A program made the position numbers and the translations under genes. From Cribrihabitans marinus (GTDB lineage: Bacteria; Pseudomonadota; Alphaproteobacteria; Rhodobacterales; Rhodobacteraceae): 64,000 nucleotides of DNA. The DNA is taken from assembly GCF_900109035.1 (NCBI RefSeq), contig NZ_FNYD01000009.1:1-64000 (forward strand). The letters are read 5' to 3'. The notes under the pieces were generated by a model that worked only from the letters and a program-made list of their open reading frames with translations, made no database searches and was not told where the DNA came from. Of the stretch, positions 63,912 through 64,000 are shown one piece after another. The stretch's first letter is position 1, and every line of letters starts with the position of its first letter.

Positions 63912-64000
63912 GCTCCGTCCTTCCGATCAGCCTCAAACGCCAAGCTCGCAGTTCGCCAAACCGGTTGGCGTATGTCAATCACCCGAGTTTTCGCTACCCT

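Overview
The window is a piece of a high-GC alphaproteobacterial chromosome, most likely a marine Rhodobacteraceae (Roseobacter group). The support is the gene set: an Mcl1-type malyl-CoA lyase, a taurine:pyruvate aminotransferase beside tauABC, a DgcN/DgcA D-glutamate module, MipZ, COQ9, a FYDLN-type acidic protein, Lrp/LysE and Lrp/Ald divergent pairs, and a DmdB-like acyl-CoA ligase. Nearly all of it reads as ordinary core or metabolic chromosome. The exception is one compact integrated element near the left end.

Accessory region (1540-8503). A ~7 kb integrative element sits in the 3' end of a tRNA-Ala(GGC) gene. A 22-bp direct repeat (1540-1561 and 8482-8503) marks its ends, and a 538-aa tyrosine integrase lies next to the tRNA. 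A 12-bp motif, GTGTGTCACACC, occurs just inside both ends and looks like integrase arm sites. The cargo is: an unrecognised 439-aa protein with motifs A, B and C of the family A DNA polymerase / phage-type RNA polymerase palm; a serine resolvase with iterated half-sites upstream of its gene; a truncated MmeI-like restriction-modification gene; and a fused ATPase-TOPRIM (OLD-type) nuclease. The layout resembles pipolins (polymerase-encoding elements integrated in tRNA genes), but with a PolA-like rather than a PolB-like enzyme. This is the best candidate for something undescribed. The insertion also separates the tRNA-Ala from a downstream tRNA-Val(UAC).

8.7-15.7 kb: housekeeping genes (FYDLN protein, YgjP-like metallopeptidase, GntR regulator, MltB-type transglycosylase, accA, an Lrp/LysE exporter pair, a secreted PA14-like protein, malyl-CoA lyase). 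16-19 kb: a three-gene D-amino-acid operon (dgcN, dgcA, D-amino acid aminotransferase). 19-22 kb: a class III cyclase fused to TolB-like and TPR regions, two small conserved proteins and an N-formylglutamate amidohydrolase. 22-33 kb: pyk, rpmI-rplT, a DUF305/glutaredoxin-MauE pair, pheS, pheT (separated by two genes), ytoQ, mscL and mscS. 32.6-35.4 kb: ald with a divergent Lrp regulator, then ppk2. 35.6-40.8 kb: a CAP-RTX secreted protein, rpsU, COQ9, a quinone oxidoreductase, a DUF2189 membrane protein and a GNAT acetyltransferase.

40.8-45.9 kb: taurine utilisation, with tpa divergent from tauABC; TauC carries a large extra N-terminal region. 46-47.6 kb: acyl-CoA ligase. 47.6-55.4 kb: a homogentisate (Phe/Tyr) catabolic operon, hmgA-fahA-VOC-MBL-FAD monooxygenase-DUF2783-VOC-maiA, with a divergent MarR regulator. 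55.5-57.6 kb: a second cyclase and mipZ. 57.7-61.9 kb: a ugpBAEC glycerol-phosphate-type ABC importer. 62.3-63.9 kb: rpmE, rplS and a TylF-like methyltransferase. Two families of short dispersed repeats occur in intergenic gaps.

All calls come from reading the sequence and remembered family signatures. No database search was run.
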